Below are positions 41,042 through 49,396 of a stretch of DNA of 64,000 nucleotides, in pieces; the stretch's first letter is position 1; each line of letters starts with the position of its first letter. Below the pieces are notes generated by a model that saw only the letters and a list, made by a program, of their open reading frames with translations, searched no databases and was not told the DNA's origin. A program made the position numbers and the translations under genes. The DNA is from Candidatus Omnitrophota bacterium (GTDB taxonomy: Bacteria; Hinthialibacterota; Hinthialibacteria; Hinthialibacterales; JAKPRU01), in the NCBI GenBank assembly GCA_029570205.1, contig JAKQSI010000008.1, forward strand, positions 1 to 64,000, read 5' to 3'.

Positions 41042-42343
41042 TCAAGAGCCGAGCGGCCCGGTTTCACCATATTTGCGGAAGGTGTTTCCGCCGCATTCCG
41101 GGCAGCCGTTTTTTTTGAGGTCGGCAATCGTCTCATACTCTCGATCCGGGCCGACTTCGATTGCTGTCTCACAAAGGGCACAGGTATACCGCCCACCGGG
41201 CCGTCGAATCTCTCCCGTGTATAAAGAAGAGTAACACAAATCCATTTCCTTTTCATGTGGGACACCGGTTCTCCGGCGCAAGTGACGCAGATTGGATTGG
41301 TGGGCATGAATGGAGGACCCCTCGTACCGGTTGAATCCGGGCCGTAAGTCCACTGTAATCCAACCCTGCCGGTTCAGATTGCCCTCGATTTGGAGCAAAT
41401 CATCGGGGGCCGGGTCGGCGTAGGAGAGCATCAGATCGCCTCCCTCTTTCCCCAGCAACTGCGCGGCTCGACAGCAGAAGAGTGTAATTCCGTTCACCGT
41501 ATAGGGCGGGTCTGTGAATACGGTCCGGCAGGAACCGAAAGTTTCCTCCGGCAATGAGTTTCGAGCATCATAAATATGCAGGTCGATCTCAGTTCCCGCT
41601 TTGGACGCACACTCCCGGATGTATTCAACGAATCGCTTGTCGATATCCAGAACGAGAAGGGAGACACTGGAACTGCCCTCTCCAGTCTTGGGGAGGGTCA
41701 AGGTGGGGTTGACAGATCCGACCGATTCAACCCCCTCTGTATCTCCCCCAATCCTGGGGGAAAGGGTTTGGTTTGTATCTCCCCCAATTCTGGGAGAGAC
41801 ATTTCTGCCAATCGCCTGCATCACCAGGGCCACCGCGATGGAAACGAGATCATCATCTCCCAAAAAGGCCACATGGCGTCCCAGGATCAACCCTTTCTCA
41901 ATTGCCAGAAGGGCGCGTCGGATGCCGGACTCGGGTGTTCCGTGGCTCTGGTCCAAGCGTACATCGCATTCCGGGCGACGGGAGCAGAACTCGCGAAACT
42001 GTTCCAGGACACAGTCCAATCCGCCGGGGATTACCAGCCCCTGGCCCTCACAGATCGGGCATTGTGAGTTCAGGGAATCGCTTGCGCCAAAAATGCTTCG
42101 GAGAAGATCCTCACCTTTCGGAGTAACGCGGGGACGCCGCCCCTCCTCCATCAAGCCGCGTTTGACCAGCTCCCCTCGAATAGCCGCCACCACGGGAATC
42201 GGCAGACGGCAGCTGCGCGCCCATTCCTGTGTAGAAATGGGATGTGCCCACCGAAGACTCCAGAGTACGGCCTGCACCCCGATCGGGCCTTCCCGAAGCC
42301 GGACGGCATCAGCGATCTCTTTCAGCAACGCCGAATCGTGCAT
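41042..42343 (-). CDS. bpsA: Branched-chain polyamine synthase BpsA with a repeat insertion
   Basis: BpsA adds aminopropyl groups to spermidine to give N4-bis(aminopropyl)spermidine, a polyamine that stabilises nucleic acids in thermophiles. Visible: an N-terminal winged helix-like domain (about 1-90), a CPICEGQG zinc-type motif, the GDDDLVS motif, the catalytic-core DPPYT motif, and a C-terminal zinc ribbon (CALC, CPEC). About 45 residues (about 179-226) between GDDD and the next strand are low-complexity SPRIGGDT-type text translated from intergenic-style palindromes. The reading frame is kept. ATG at 42343 is chosen; a TTG at 42367 lies inside a terminator. No clear ribosome binding site. 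Confidence 0.85.
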   Translation of the reverse strand: MHDSALLKEIADAVRLREGPIGVQAVLWSLRWAHPISTQEWARSCRLPIPVVAAIRGELVKRGLMEEGRRPRVTPKGEDLLRSIFGASDSLNSQCPICEGQGLVIPGGLDCVLEQFREFCSRRPECDVRLDQSHGTPESGIRRALLAIEKGLILGRHVAFLGDDDLVSIAVALVMQAIGRNVSPRIGGDTNQTLSPRIGGDTEGVESVGSVNPTLTLPKTGEGSSSVSLLVLDIDKRFVEYIRECASKAGTEIDLHIYDARNSLPEETFGSCRTVFTDPPYTVNGITLFCCRAAQLLGKEGGDLMLSYADPAPDDLLQIEGNLNRQGWITVDLRPGFNRYEGSSIHAHQSNLRHLRRRTGVPHEKEMDLCYSSLYTGEIRRPGGRYTCALCETAIEVGPDREYETIADLKKNGCPECGGNTFRKYGETGPLGS

Positions 42344-42350
42344 GGAACCA

Positions 42351-42381
42351 AAGAAAAAGGCGGGCAAAAACTCCCGCCTTT
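42351..42381 (-). terminator. Rho-independent terminator of rpmA
   Basis: On the minus strand AAAGGCGGG (42381-42373), an 8-base loop and CCCGCCTTT (42364-42356), followed by a T-rich run (TTTTTCTT). It lies after rpmA and just before the bpsA start. Confidence 0.8.
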
Positions 42382-42408
42382 CTGTCCTTTCTTACCCACC
42401 TTTCCGGA

Positions 42409-42663
42409 TTACTCAGGAATGACGGATACCATGGAACGGTTCATCCGTGTGTGGAACTTGACCCGACCATCAATCAGAGCAAACAGGGTATTATCACTGC
42501 CCTTACTTACTCCCTTGCCCGGATGAAACGTGGTACCCCGCTGGCGAACGATAATTGACCCTGCGGTGACCAGCTGGCCGCCGAACCGTTTCACGCCAAG
42601 TCGCTTGGAATTGCTATCGCGACCGTTTTTCTGTTTTCCGCCTCCGGTTTTGACTTTCGACAT
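42409..42663 (-). CDS. rpmA: 50S ribosomal protein L27
   Basis: The 84-residue protein carries the L27 signature [38 protein letters not shown]27 reaches the peptidyl-transferase centre of the 50S subunit. The N-terminus is MSKVKTGGG rather than the usual MAHKKGGG. rplU (L21), normally just upstream, is not there; a toxin-antitoxin pair sits in its place, and obg does not follow. The gene has its own promoter (42696-42724), a good ribosome binding site (GGAGG) and a terminator. Confidence 0.95.
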   Translation of the reverse strand: MSKVKTGGGKQKNGRDSNSKRLGVKRFGGQLVTAGSIIVRQRGTTFHPGKGVSKGSDNTLFALIDGRVKFHTRMNRSMVSVIPE

Positions 42664-42695
42664 AATAGTCCTCCTGCTGAGTGTTCAGAACATTT

Positions 42696-42724
42696 ATTAT
42701 GTCTTCTCAGGGGCTGTCAGTCAA
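42696..42724 (-). promoter_or_regulatory. Promoter of rpmA
   Basis: On the minus strand TTGACT (42724-42719), a 17-base spacer and CATAAT (42701-42696), overlapping the last codons of the upstream HTH-ImmA gene. Confidence 0.7.
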
Positions 42725-43817
42725 TGCAACCGGGGGGGCTGCTGTCGACACTTATTTTCTCCCAATCCAGTTTCTCTTTCAGATGATTGTGCCATCGATA
42801 AGAAATCAATTTCTCGTGCTGCAAGCGACCTACGATGATGCCGGGCGCTATGCCCTGCATGTTCGCAAAACCCACAATTGCTTCTTCCGAGAAGCGATTG
42901 TTTTTAACAAACTCAGCCCAATCATTTGGCGGGATCAAGAAATCCTTCGCAAAGTTATCCGCATCCTTTTCTTCGTCAACAAACACCATTCTTTTCTTGT
43001 TGAGTAGAAGATGCCCGGCTTCGTGGAAAAATGTGAACCAAAAATGATCATTGGTCTTGTGTCGTAAGCTAAGTTGGATCAGAGCCTTATCAGAAGATAG
43101 CCATCGTGCTGCGCCACTCAGGCTCATTCCCGGCAATGGCGGAACATAAACCACAAGGACACCTGCTGCAGAACACAATTCACGCAAACGAACAGCGAAC
43201 ACCTCGCCGGCTTCATTTGTCAGCGACCGTATATTATGCAAAGTCTTCTTGAAAGCGTCTGAATCGAAAGAGGCGCACGTCGCTTCCATTGCCTGCAATT
43301 CTCCCAGACGCAACCAGCACAAGACCGCCTCACGATTGCTCTGAAATACCTGAGATTGACGCATGGCAACGTTCAGGCTCCCAAATTGCCTTTCCCAGGC
43401 ATCGACGCTGCCTACTCCAAAGAAAGTCAGCAATTCAATCACGGTATCTGCCGGTTTTATGGACTTTGACAGAACCCCTGTCGAAATAAGGAACTTAACA
43501 GGAAAGCGTTGCGCCCACTGAACATTGCGTATAAATTTCTCCCTTTCCTTTTCTTTGGCAAGGTGAAGCCGATAAGCCGATTCCAGATTTGTCCAAATAA
43601 TGGCTTTGACCCCCAACACACGCTCAAACTGAATTGCCGTTTCCGGCTCAACAGCGACCTTCGCGTTCAGAACCTTATGGATGTGGGTTCTTGAGCATCC
43701 ACAGCGTCGCGCCAATTCCGCCGGTTTCATATTTTTCGATTCCAGAATTTCTTCGAGAACCCAACCGGGCGGAACACAATAATCCGGTAAATACGCGTAT
43801 CCGGTCCTATTCATCAT
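42717..43817 (-). CDS. HTH (HigA-like) and ImmA/IrrE metallopeptidase fusion
   Basis: The 366-residue protein has an N-terminal HTH (about 30-60: PAELARRCGCSRTHIHKVLN) and a C-terminal zinc-peptidase motif HEAGH (FTFFHEAGHLLL) of the ImmA/IrrE family. In toxin-antitoxin and mobile-element settings such proteins act as antitoxin or as a protease that removes a repressor. It lies 29 bases downstream of a HigB-like gene on the same strand and has GGGAG before the ATG. Together they look like a type II toxin-antitoxin unit. It ends inside the rpmA promoter. Confidence 0.85.
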   Translation of the reverse strand: MMNRTGYAYLPDYCVPPGWVLEEILESKNMKPAELARRCGCSRTHIHKVLNAKVAVEPETAIQFERVLGVKAIIWTNLESAYRLHLAKEKEREKFIRNVQWAQRFPVKFLISTGVLSKSIKPADTVIELLTFFGVGSVDAWERQFGSLNVAMRQSQVFQSNREAVLCWLRLGELQAMEATCASFDSDAFKKTLHNIRSLTNEAGEVFAVRLRELCSAAGVLVVYVPPLPGMSLSGAARWLSSDKALIQLSLRHKTNDHFWFTFFHEAGHLLLNKKRMVFVDEEKDADNFAKDFLIPPNDWAEFVKNNRFSEEAIVGFANMQGIAPGIIVGRLQHEKLISYRWHNHLKEKLDWEKISVDSSPPGCID

Positions 43818-43846
43818 TCATTCTCCCTTTTCCTTGATCACGGTGG

Positions 43847-44194
43847 TCAATTGTGATAATCCACCACCTCAACAATTTGAATCACGTTGACTCGCGAGAG
43901 ATCGAGTCCTCCATCTGCTTTGCATGGTATGGATTCAACATAGGGTCGAAACAGCAAACGATATGGCTGGACTAAATCCACCGCAAAACAGCCTTTTCGG
44001 TCACCTTTGAGAGCATGGCAGCGGATTGGCTTGCATGTCGGAACCTCCGCCAACGTGGGCGGAGCGCGCAAAACCGCAATTCGTAACATGATACAGCGTG
44101 CCATTTGGTTGCCGTATTCTTTTTTGAGTTCTACAGCGCTGTTGAAAATCCACTGCAATTTCCTGGTTTGAAACTCAATTTCCACAGGAATCAA
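43847..44194 (-). CDS. HigB/RelE-like toxin
   Basis: About 115 residues of the RelE/HigB killer-protein type: the QTRKLQWIFNSAVELKKEYG opening helix, and the central strands CHALKGDRKGCFAVDLVQPYRLLFRP. HigB toxins cut mRNA at the ribosome. The start is TTG at 44194; a GTG at 44185 would give VEIEFQTRKL, similar to family starts. A 9-bp inverted repeat operator lies immediately upstream. It is followed by the HTH-ImmA protein, the likely antitoxin (HigB-HigA gene order). Confidence 0.75.
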   Translation of the reverse strand: MIPVEIEFQTRKLQWIFNSAVELKKEYGNQMARCIMLRIAVLRAPPTLAEVPTCKPIRCHALKGDRKGCFAVDLVQPYRLLFRPYVESIPCKADGGLDLSRVNVIQIVEVVDYHN

Positions 44195-44195
44195 T

Positions 44196-44239
44196 AATTG
44201 TGTTTCCTAAAAGATAACACAATTGGCTCAAGATATCAA
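44196..44239 (-). promoter_or_regulatory. Promoter and operator of the toxin-antitoxin pair
   Basis: Minus-strand promoter TTGATA (44239-44234), 17-base spacer, TATCTT (44216-44211). It overlaps a perfect inverted repeat, AATTGTGTT (44196-44204) and AACACAATT (44216-44224), 11 bases apart. This is the layout expected of an autoregulated toxin-antitoxin operon, with the HTH protein as likely repressor. Confidence 0.6.
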
Positions 44240-44267
44240 GATCTCCATTCGAACAAAACCACAAATC

Positions 44268-46088
44268 TCACAGGCCATTCCCGTCGGCGCCTAACATGGC
44301 CCCCGAAACAGAGGCCCCTGCCGGGATCGCGTAAATCTCGAAATTATCAAGATACACGTTCACGACATCACCCTGTAAATGAATAACCTGCAAAATGGGC
44401 AGGATTCCGGTGGAATCGGGTTTATACACGAATTGCAGACGGCGATACCGGTTCACACAAGACACCGTATTGGCGGGGACATAACTGATGACCGAACCGA
44501 CGACATTGCTGTCCAATGCCGCCAGGCCGATCTGCCCGCCTTCCTTATCGGCCCGGACGGTCACGCGGATCAATACGGGCAGTCCGGATGTCATCACGGG
44601 TGAACCAAGCAAAGTGACCGCCTGCCCGGCTGTCAGCATAATATGCAGCCCCCGGCCATCTGTTGCGCCGGTAAACGTGTTATCCATCGGGATATTCCCG
44701 ATAGTGTACAGCGCTGTCTGGAACTGCCCCGCGAACGGAAGCATCGGGGTCCAGCCGTCTTCCTGAACAAAGGTGCGGTCGAACCGCGACGAGAACAACA
44801 GCTGCAATTCCGCACCGGAAACCGGGGTCGACGTGGGAACGAGAGCCGAAGTGGGCGAAGCGCTCGGACCGATGATTGGGGTGCTTGTCGGTTTTACTGT
44901 CGGAGATGGGGGCACAGAGGGCAGCGGTGTCGGCGCAAGAGTGTGGGTCGGTGTAAAGGTCTTGGAGATCCCCGGTGTCGGCGTGACCAGGCTCGGAGGG
45001 GTGCTGGTCGGAGTCAGAGTGAACGTCGGAGTCGGGGTCGGGCTGGGCTGCGTTGGGGTCGGCGTTACTCGAAGACCGCCACCGTATTGATACACCTTGA
45101 TTCCATCTCTTCCCATTCCTGCATAGACGTATCCATCCCGCGCAACCACATCCACCATATCGCCCTCAAAACGGTCATTGGCCGATTCTGAGGCATTGCT
45201 GGGGAAGAGCGCGTTTAGAACACTCAGTCCGCCGTTATCTCCGGGACCTCCGGCGGGATCGTAGTTCGGCGCGCTGAGAAGCGTGGCATAAACATACCGG
45301 TTCCAGATATCGATTCCCCACACCACAACCTGATCGAAACGGTTGACACTCGGATAGGTTTTGTGGCTGCAAAGAGTCAACTTATCGGGATTGGAAATGT
45401 CATAGATTCCCACACCGTCCCATTCCTCCGCCACGGCAAGTACATCGCCTTCGGCCGCCAGGTCCACGCCGTACCCGTCAAAGGTCACTTCATCCAACGC
45501 CACCGGGTTGGCCGGGGCCGAGATGTCGTATACGGCCAGTTTGAATTCCGCGCCGACATACATGCGGTCGCCCCGGATGAAGACGTCATAAGCCGGAGCG
45601 CCCACATCCTCGATAGTTCCGACCCAAGTCGGTCCCGCCGCCGCGTTCGGATCAACAATCCAGACCCCTTCATGGGATGTGGCGATTCCGACCCACTTCT
45701 CCGTTGCGTGGACTCCCTGGGCGGCCTCTCCCACATGAAGCCGCTTGAGTACAACCGGGTTGGCGGGATTGGTGACATCAACGATCCAGAAGTTCAACGG
45801 ATTGGGATTCGATTGGGTTCCCTCGCCGTGCATCACGATGTAGAGACGATTCCCCACCACGCTGAGATCGTACGTCTGAACCACCGGGATCTGGCTGACC
45901 AGAGCGGGCTGTGCCGGATTGGCGAGACTGAAAATCGAGAGCTGTGTTTCACCCCCGGCATAGAGATACCCATTGGCGACATCCACCGCCTCGGCCCCCT
46001 CGGTAAGTTGGAAAACAGGACTGAGCGCCCAGGAAGAAATCGACAGTGACGTAATCAGCACGAAGAAAATGGAACAACGAAGACACAT
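44268..46088 (-). CDS. Secreted LVIVD-repeat propeller protein with Pro/Thr linker
   Basis: The protein of about 606 residues has a signal peptide (MCLRCSIFFVLITSLSISSWA). Residues about 25-340 form LVIVD-type beta-propeller repeats (VDVANGYLYAGG, WIVDVTNPANPVVL, IYDISNPDKL). A linker of about 100 residues is rich in Thr, Pro and Ser (PTPTPTFTLTPTSTPP), and a C-terminal beta-sandwich-like domain of about 140 residues follows. LVIVD proteins are surface proteins of unclear role; the linker is typical of secreted multi-domain proteins. The ATG at 46088 has AAGGAAGG about 6 bases upstream; the longer frame is rejected. Confidence 0.8.
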   Translation of the reverse strand: MCLRCSIFFVLITSLSISSWALSPVFQLTEGAEAVDVANGYLYAGGETQLSIFSLANPAQPALVSQIPVVQTYDLSVVGNRLYIVMHGEGTQSNPNPLNFWIVDVTNPANPVVLKRLHVGEAAQGVHATEKWVGIATSHEGVWIVDPNAAAGPTWVGTIEDVGAPAYDVFIRGDRMYVGAEFKLAVYDISAPANPVALDEVTFDGYGVDLAAEGDVLAVAEEWDGVGIYDISNPDKLTLCSHKTYPSVNRFDQVVVWGIDIWNRYVYATLLSAPNYDPAGGPGDNGGLSVLNALFPSNASESANDRFEGDMVDVVARDGYVYAGMGRDGIKVYQYGGGLRVTPTPTQPSPTPTPTFTLTPTSTPPSLVTPTPGISKTFTPTHTLAPTPLPSVPPSPTVKPTSTPIIGPSASPTSALVPTSTPVSGAELQLLFSSRFDRTFVQEDGWTPMLPFAGQFQTALYTIGNIPMDNTFTGATDGRGLHIMLTAGQAVTLLGSPVMTSGLPVLIRVTVRADKEGGQIGLAALDSNVVGSVISYVPANTVSCVNRYRRLQFVYKPDSTGILPILQVIHLQGDVVNVYLDNFEIYAIPAGASVSGAMLGADGNGL

Positions 46089-46431
46089 GATCGTCCTTCC
46101 TTCAGAGAATGATGGAGATCCGGTTGAATCCTGAGGATTAGGATACACCCGGCGCGGCAAAAGGACAAACGGAGTTGTTGTCATTCACGAGGATTCCTCA
46201 CATTTGTTCGGAATGACATCCTTTCAGAATGCCGGCTGTTCGGAATGACGATAAACCTGTCATTTCGATCAGGCGCCGGTCTTACTTCCCCTTTTTTGAC
46301 GTTTGACTCAAAATCACCCATTGCATATCCGATTAAGTTGTCTCCCGGAAAGACGCCTCGAAAGAACGGGCGTTCTTTCGGAGTACCGGACGATTTGTAT
46401 GCGGCAGGCCTCGGCACAAGGAGGATCGAAC
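46089..46431. other. Divergent intergenic region with a 13-bp direct repeat
   Basis: No gene. TGTTCGGAATGAC occurs twice (46205-46217 and 46237-46249), related to the REP family. It must hold promoters for the LVIVD and pseB-like genes; none is obvious. Confidence 0.5.
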
Positions 46432-47406
46432 GTGTCAGTTTGGGACGGCGCAACCATCTTAATCACCGGGGGAACGGGGTCATTCGGCAAACGACTGATT
46501 CAGGAGCTTCTGGCAGAGGGCAAGGTTGCGAAAATCATCGTTTTCAGCCGCGATGAACTCAAACAGATGGAGATGCGGGAGACATTCCAAGTGGATTTCT
46601 ATTCGCCCCTGCGTTTCTTCCTGGGAGATGTGCGAGACCAGGACCGGCTGTACCGCGCCTTTCGGGGCGTCGATATTGTGATCCATGCGGCGGCGCTTAA
46701 ACAGGTTCCCGCCTGCGAATACAATCCGTTCGAGGCGATCCTGACCAACATTATGGGCGCAAAAAATATCATCGATGCGGCCATCGACTGCGGCGTTCCG
46801 CGTGTAATGGGCGTCAGCACGGATAAGGCGGTCAATCCGGTCAACCTTTATGGCGCGACCAAACTCTGTGCGGAAAAGTTGCTGATCCACGGGAATTTCT
46901 ATGCGGGGGCTGCACCCACCCGGATTTCCTGTGTCCGATATGGGAATGTGCTGGGCAGCCGTGGCAGCGTTATCCCGCGATTCAGGCAGCAGAAAGAAGC
47001 CGGTGTTCTTCGGATTACGGATGAGCGCATGACCCGGTTCTGGATCACACTAAGCCAGGCGGTTCGCTTTGTGATGCGATGTGTGGAAATCATGCGCGGC
47101 GAGGAGGTATTCATCCCGAAAATCCCCAGCGCCTCGCTCCTCGATCTTGCCAAGGCGATTGCCCCGGAGTGCGAGCTGGAGGTCACCGGCATCCGGCCCG
47201 GCGAAAAACTGCATGAAATCCTGATCTCGGCGGACGAGGCCCGAAATACTGTCGAGATGAGCGACATGTATGTCGTCCGTCCGCCGCGCCGGAAAGAAAT
47301 GTGGAAAGAGGGCAAACCCCTGCCGGACGGATTCGAGTATTGCAGCAATACAAATCCCTGGCAACTTTCGCAGGAGGAGATTCTAAAGGTGCTGGATACG
47401 ATTTAG
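46432..47406 (+). CDS. UDP-N-acetylglucosamine 4,6-dehydratase (PseB/CapD type)
   Basis: This 324-residue short-chain dehydratase has the NAD loop TGGTGSFGK (residues about 11-19), the VSTDKAVNP active-site loop, and YGATKLCAEK (Y-x3-K). The C-terminal TGIRPGEKLHEIL is typical of the PseB/FlaA1/CapD group, which makes UDP-2-acetamido-2,6-dideoxy sugars for pseudaminic acid, flagellin or surface glycans. The start is a GTG with AAGGAGG about 7 bases upstream; an upstream extension to 46303 lacks homology. No other pse genes follow. Confidence 0.9.
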   Translation: MSVWDGATILITGGTGSFGKRLIQELLAEGKVAKIIVFSRDELKQMEMRETFQVDFYSPLRFFLGDVRDQDRLYRAFRGVDIVIHAAALKQVPACEYNPFEAILTNIMGAKNIIDAAIDCGVPRVMGVSTDKAVNPVNLYGATKLCAEKLLIHGNFYAGAAPTRISCVRYGNVLGSRGSVIPRFRQQKEAGVLRITDERMTRFWITLSQAVRFVMRCVEIMRGEEVFIPKIPSASLLDLAKAIAPECELEVTGIRPGEKLHEILISADEARNTVEMSDMYVVRPPRRKEMWKEGKPLPDGFEYCSNTNPWQLSQEEILKVLDTI

Positions 47407-47636
47407 CCCAAATTCGTCACGCTTTGGCTTGGGAGAGGAGTGCAGACACCGGATATAGGGCTTGGCAGGGTTGAGAAGGGCCAGAGATAGTGAGAAAGAG
47501 GGGGAGACGGGGAGATATTGCGGATATGTTTCTTCAGGAAAGGTAATCTTTAAATCAGGCAAATCACAGTTCAGACAGGGCAGAGAAGGCTGACAGGCAC
47601 AGAAGGCCATGGCCGGCACGAAGGCCTGTCCTGCTG

Positions 47637-48278
47637 CTATTTGATCTTGTAAATCACGGCCATGCCGTCTTTCTTTTGATCGGTGCAACGGATAATCACC
47701 ATATCGTAATCGGGATCGGTTCTCATCGCATCCAGAAAGTCTTTCATCTCGTTTGCCGATACAATGACATTGTCCGCCACAATCACCGTCCCCGCTTTCA
47801 GCATGGGTTTGAGCGCCAGGAAATACTTGTAGTAATCCGATTTTTTCGCGTCGATGAAAACGAAGTCAAATTGTCCCTCCAGGGTGGAGATCAGTTTCAA
47901 TGCGTCGCCTTCCATCACCGTGACAGTCTTTTCGAGACCGACCTTTCGGATATTCTCCCGGCACCGGCGAGCGGTGTCGGGGTCGATCTCCATAGTGAAT
48001 AGATGGCCGCCGTTTCGCTCGAATGCCATCCCCATGTAAATGGCTCCATATCCCGTGAACGAGCCGATTTCGACTCCCCTCCGCGCCTGCGTGCCGGCCA
48101 CCATGATCCGAAGAAATCGGGCATCCTCTGCGGTTGTGCAGAGATCAGTCCATGGAAATTGCGCCAGGAACTCCTCACGAAACGCCTGCATTTTGGCAGG
48201 ATCATTTTCCTGCGCAAAAGAACTCGGCACGGCACACACAAACAACAGCAAGACAAAGAAAAACCGGTGTCGAATCAT
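47637..48278 (-). CDS. Secreted class I O-methyltransferase
   Basis: The 213-residue protein has an N-terminal signal peptide (MIRHRFFFVLLLFVCAVPSSFA) and then a caffeoyl-CoA/catechol-type O-methyltransferase: VEIGSFTGYGAIYMG (SAM motif I), TMEIDPDTARRCRENI, and DFVFIDAKKSDYYKYF with a VIVADNV metal-type loop. A signal peptide is odd because S-adenosylmethionine is cytoplasmic. It may be exported, membrane-attached or mis-started; there is no better internal start with a clear ribosome binding site. The gene converges on the pseB-like gene. Confidence 0.8.
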   Translation of the reverse strand: MIRHRFFFVLLLFVCAVPSSFAQENDPAKMQAFREEFLAQFPWTDLCTTAEDARFLRIMVAGTQARRGVEIGSFTGYGAIYMGMAFERNGGHLFTMEIDPDTARRCRENIRKVGLEKTVTVMEGDALKLISTLEGQFDFVFIDAKKSDYYKYFLALKPMLKAGTVIVADNVIVSANEMKDFLDAMRTDPDYDMVIIRCTDQKKDGMAVIYKIK

Positions 48279-48486
48279 GGAAATCTCTCCATAATTGGGA
48301 ATAAATTGCTCGGGGGACTATACGGCCCGGTAAGAGGAGAGGCAATGCCGGACCGAGCGGGGCGAATTGCGGATTACGGACTGAAGAGAAGAAACGGCGG
48401 ATAGAAGCGTTTGACGTGTCAGGATCGAGTTGTTAAGGTACTGAAACGTTGTGAGTCGCACCATTCCACTCCCCAAGGAGACGGCA

Positions 48487-49371
48487 ATGACAATCGGACG
48501 GCGGGAGTTTCTGCAACAAAGCGCACTGGCATCGTCGGTTCTGATGGCAGGCCATTCGGAGCTTTCGGCGTCGAAAAAGAAAGCCACACGGCTGCGCGAT
48601 GTCGGTTGGGCCTGGGAAGGACAGGGACTCGATCCGCACGTCCCGCCGTCGATTTACGGCCTGGGCCAGGGCACAACCTATCTCGGCCTTCAACGCGCCA
48701 ATTTCCTCTTCCATCCCACCGATGAATATGCATTGGGGCTGCTTGCCAACCTGAAAGAGATCACCTGCGATATCACAAAATGGGAAACGTTTTGGGATAA
48801 AGACGGACATCTGAGATTTGATTGCTTCGGCGGGGCGGAAAGGAAAATGGATGAGGCAAAGCGGATCAGCCTTCTGTCGAAAACATTCCCGAACATTACC
48901 GGCGTTTTCTTTGACGATCTCAAGGGTCGAATGGGGCATGACAAGGTCTCGCCGGAACAGATCGCCGAGATCTTCGCCGCTGCCCACACCTGTAATCCGA
49001 ATCTGAAACGCTGGGCGGTGGTGTATACCGGCGAGCTGGGCGAGGTGGCGTTGTGGAAATCCCTGGCCCCGTCAATCGATGTTGTGAACCTCTGGATTTG
49101 GCATTCGAAGGATATTGAAACGCAGGAATCCGAAGTGAACCGAGCGCGGGAGATTTTTCCCGACCATGAGTTTATCATGGGCTGTTATCTGCGGGATTAT
49201 ACGATGGTCGCGCCGATTCCGGTTGAACAGGTTATGCTCCAAATGAATGGTGTCCTGAGAATGCTGGAGAAAGATCTGATACAGGGATTTTCCATTCTGG
49301 GTTCGGTTCTGATCGACAGTCATCGTCCGCAGGCGGATGCCGTGCGGGATTTCATCGCCGCAAATTCATAA
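48487..49371 (+). CDS. Tat-exported protein of unknown function
   Basis: A protein of about 294 residues with a twin-arginine signal (GRREFLQQSALASSVLMAG). The mature part has alternating strands and helices with ITGVFFDDLKGR and KRWAVVYTG, suggesting a TIM-barrel, possibly glycosidase-like. I do not recognise the family. The ATG at 48487 has AAGGAG 6 bases upstream. It lies 25 bases before a Tat-exported Gfo/Idh/MocA gene, so both are probably expressed together. Confidence 0.75.
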   Translation: MTIGRREFLQQSALASSVLMAGHSELSASKKKATRLRDVGWAWEGQGLDPHVPPSIYGLGQGTTYLGLQRANFLFHPTDEYALGLLANLKEITCDITKWETFWDKDGHLRFDCFGGAERKMDEAKRISLLSKTFPNITGVFFDDLKGRMGHDKVSPEQIAEIFAAAHTCNPNLKRWAVVYTGELGEVALWKSLAPSIDVVNLWIWHSKDIETQESEVNRAREIFPDHEFIMGCYLRDYTMVAPIPVEQVMLQMNGVLRMLEKDLIQGFSILGSVLIDSHRPQADAVRDFIAANS

Positions 49372-49396
49372 GCAATCCATCTTGGAGGAATCGAAA

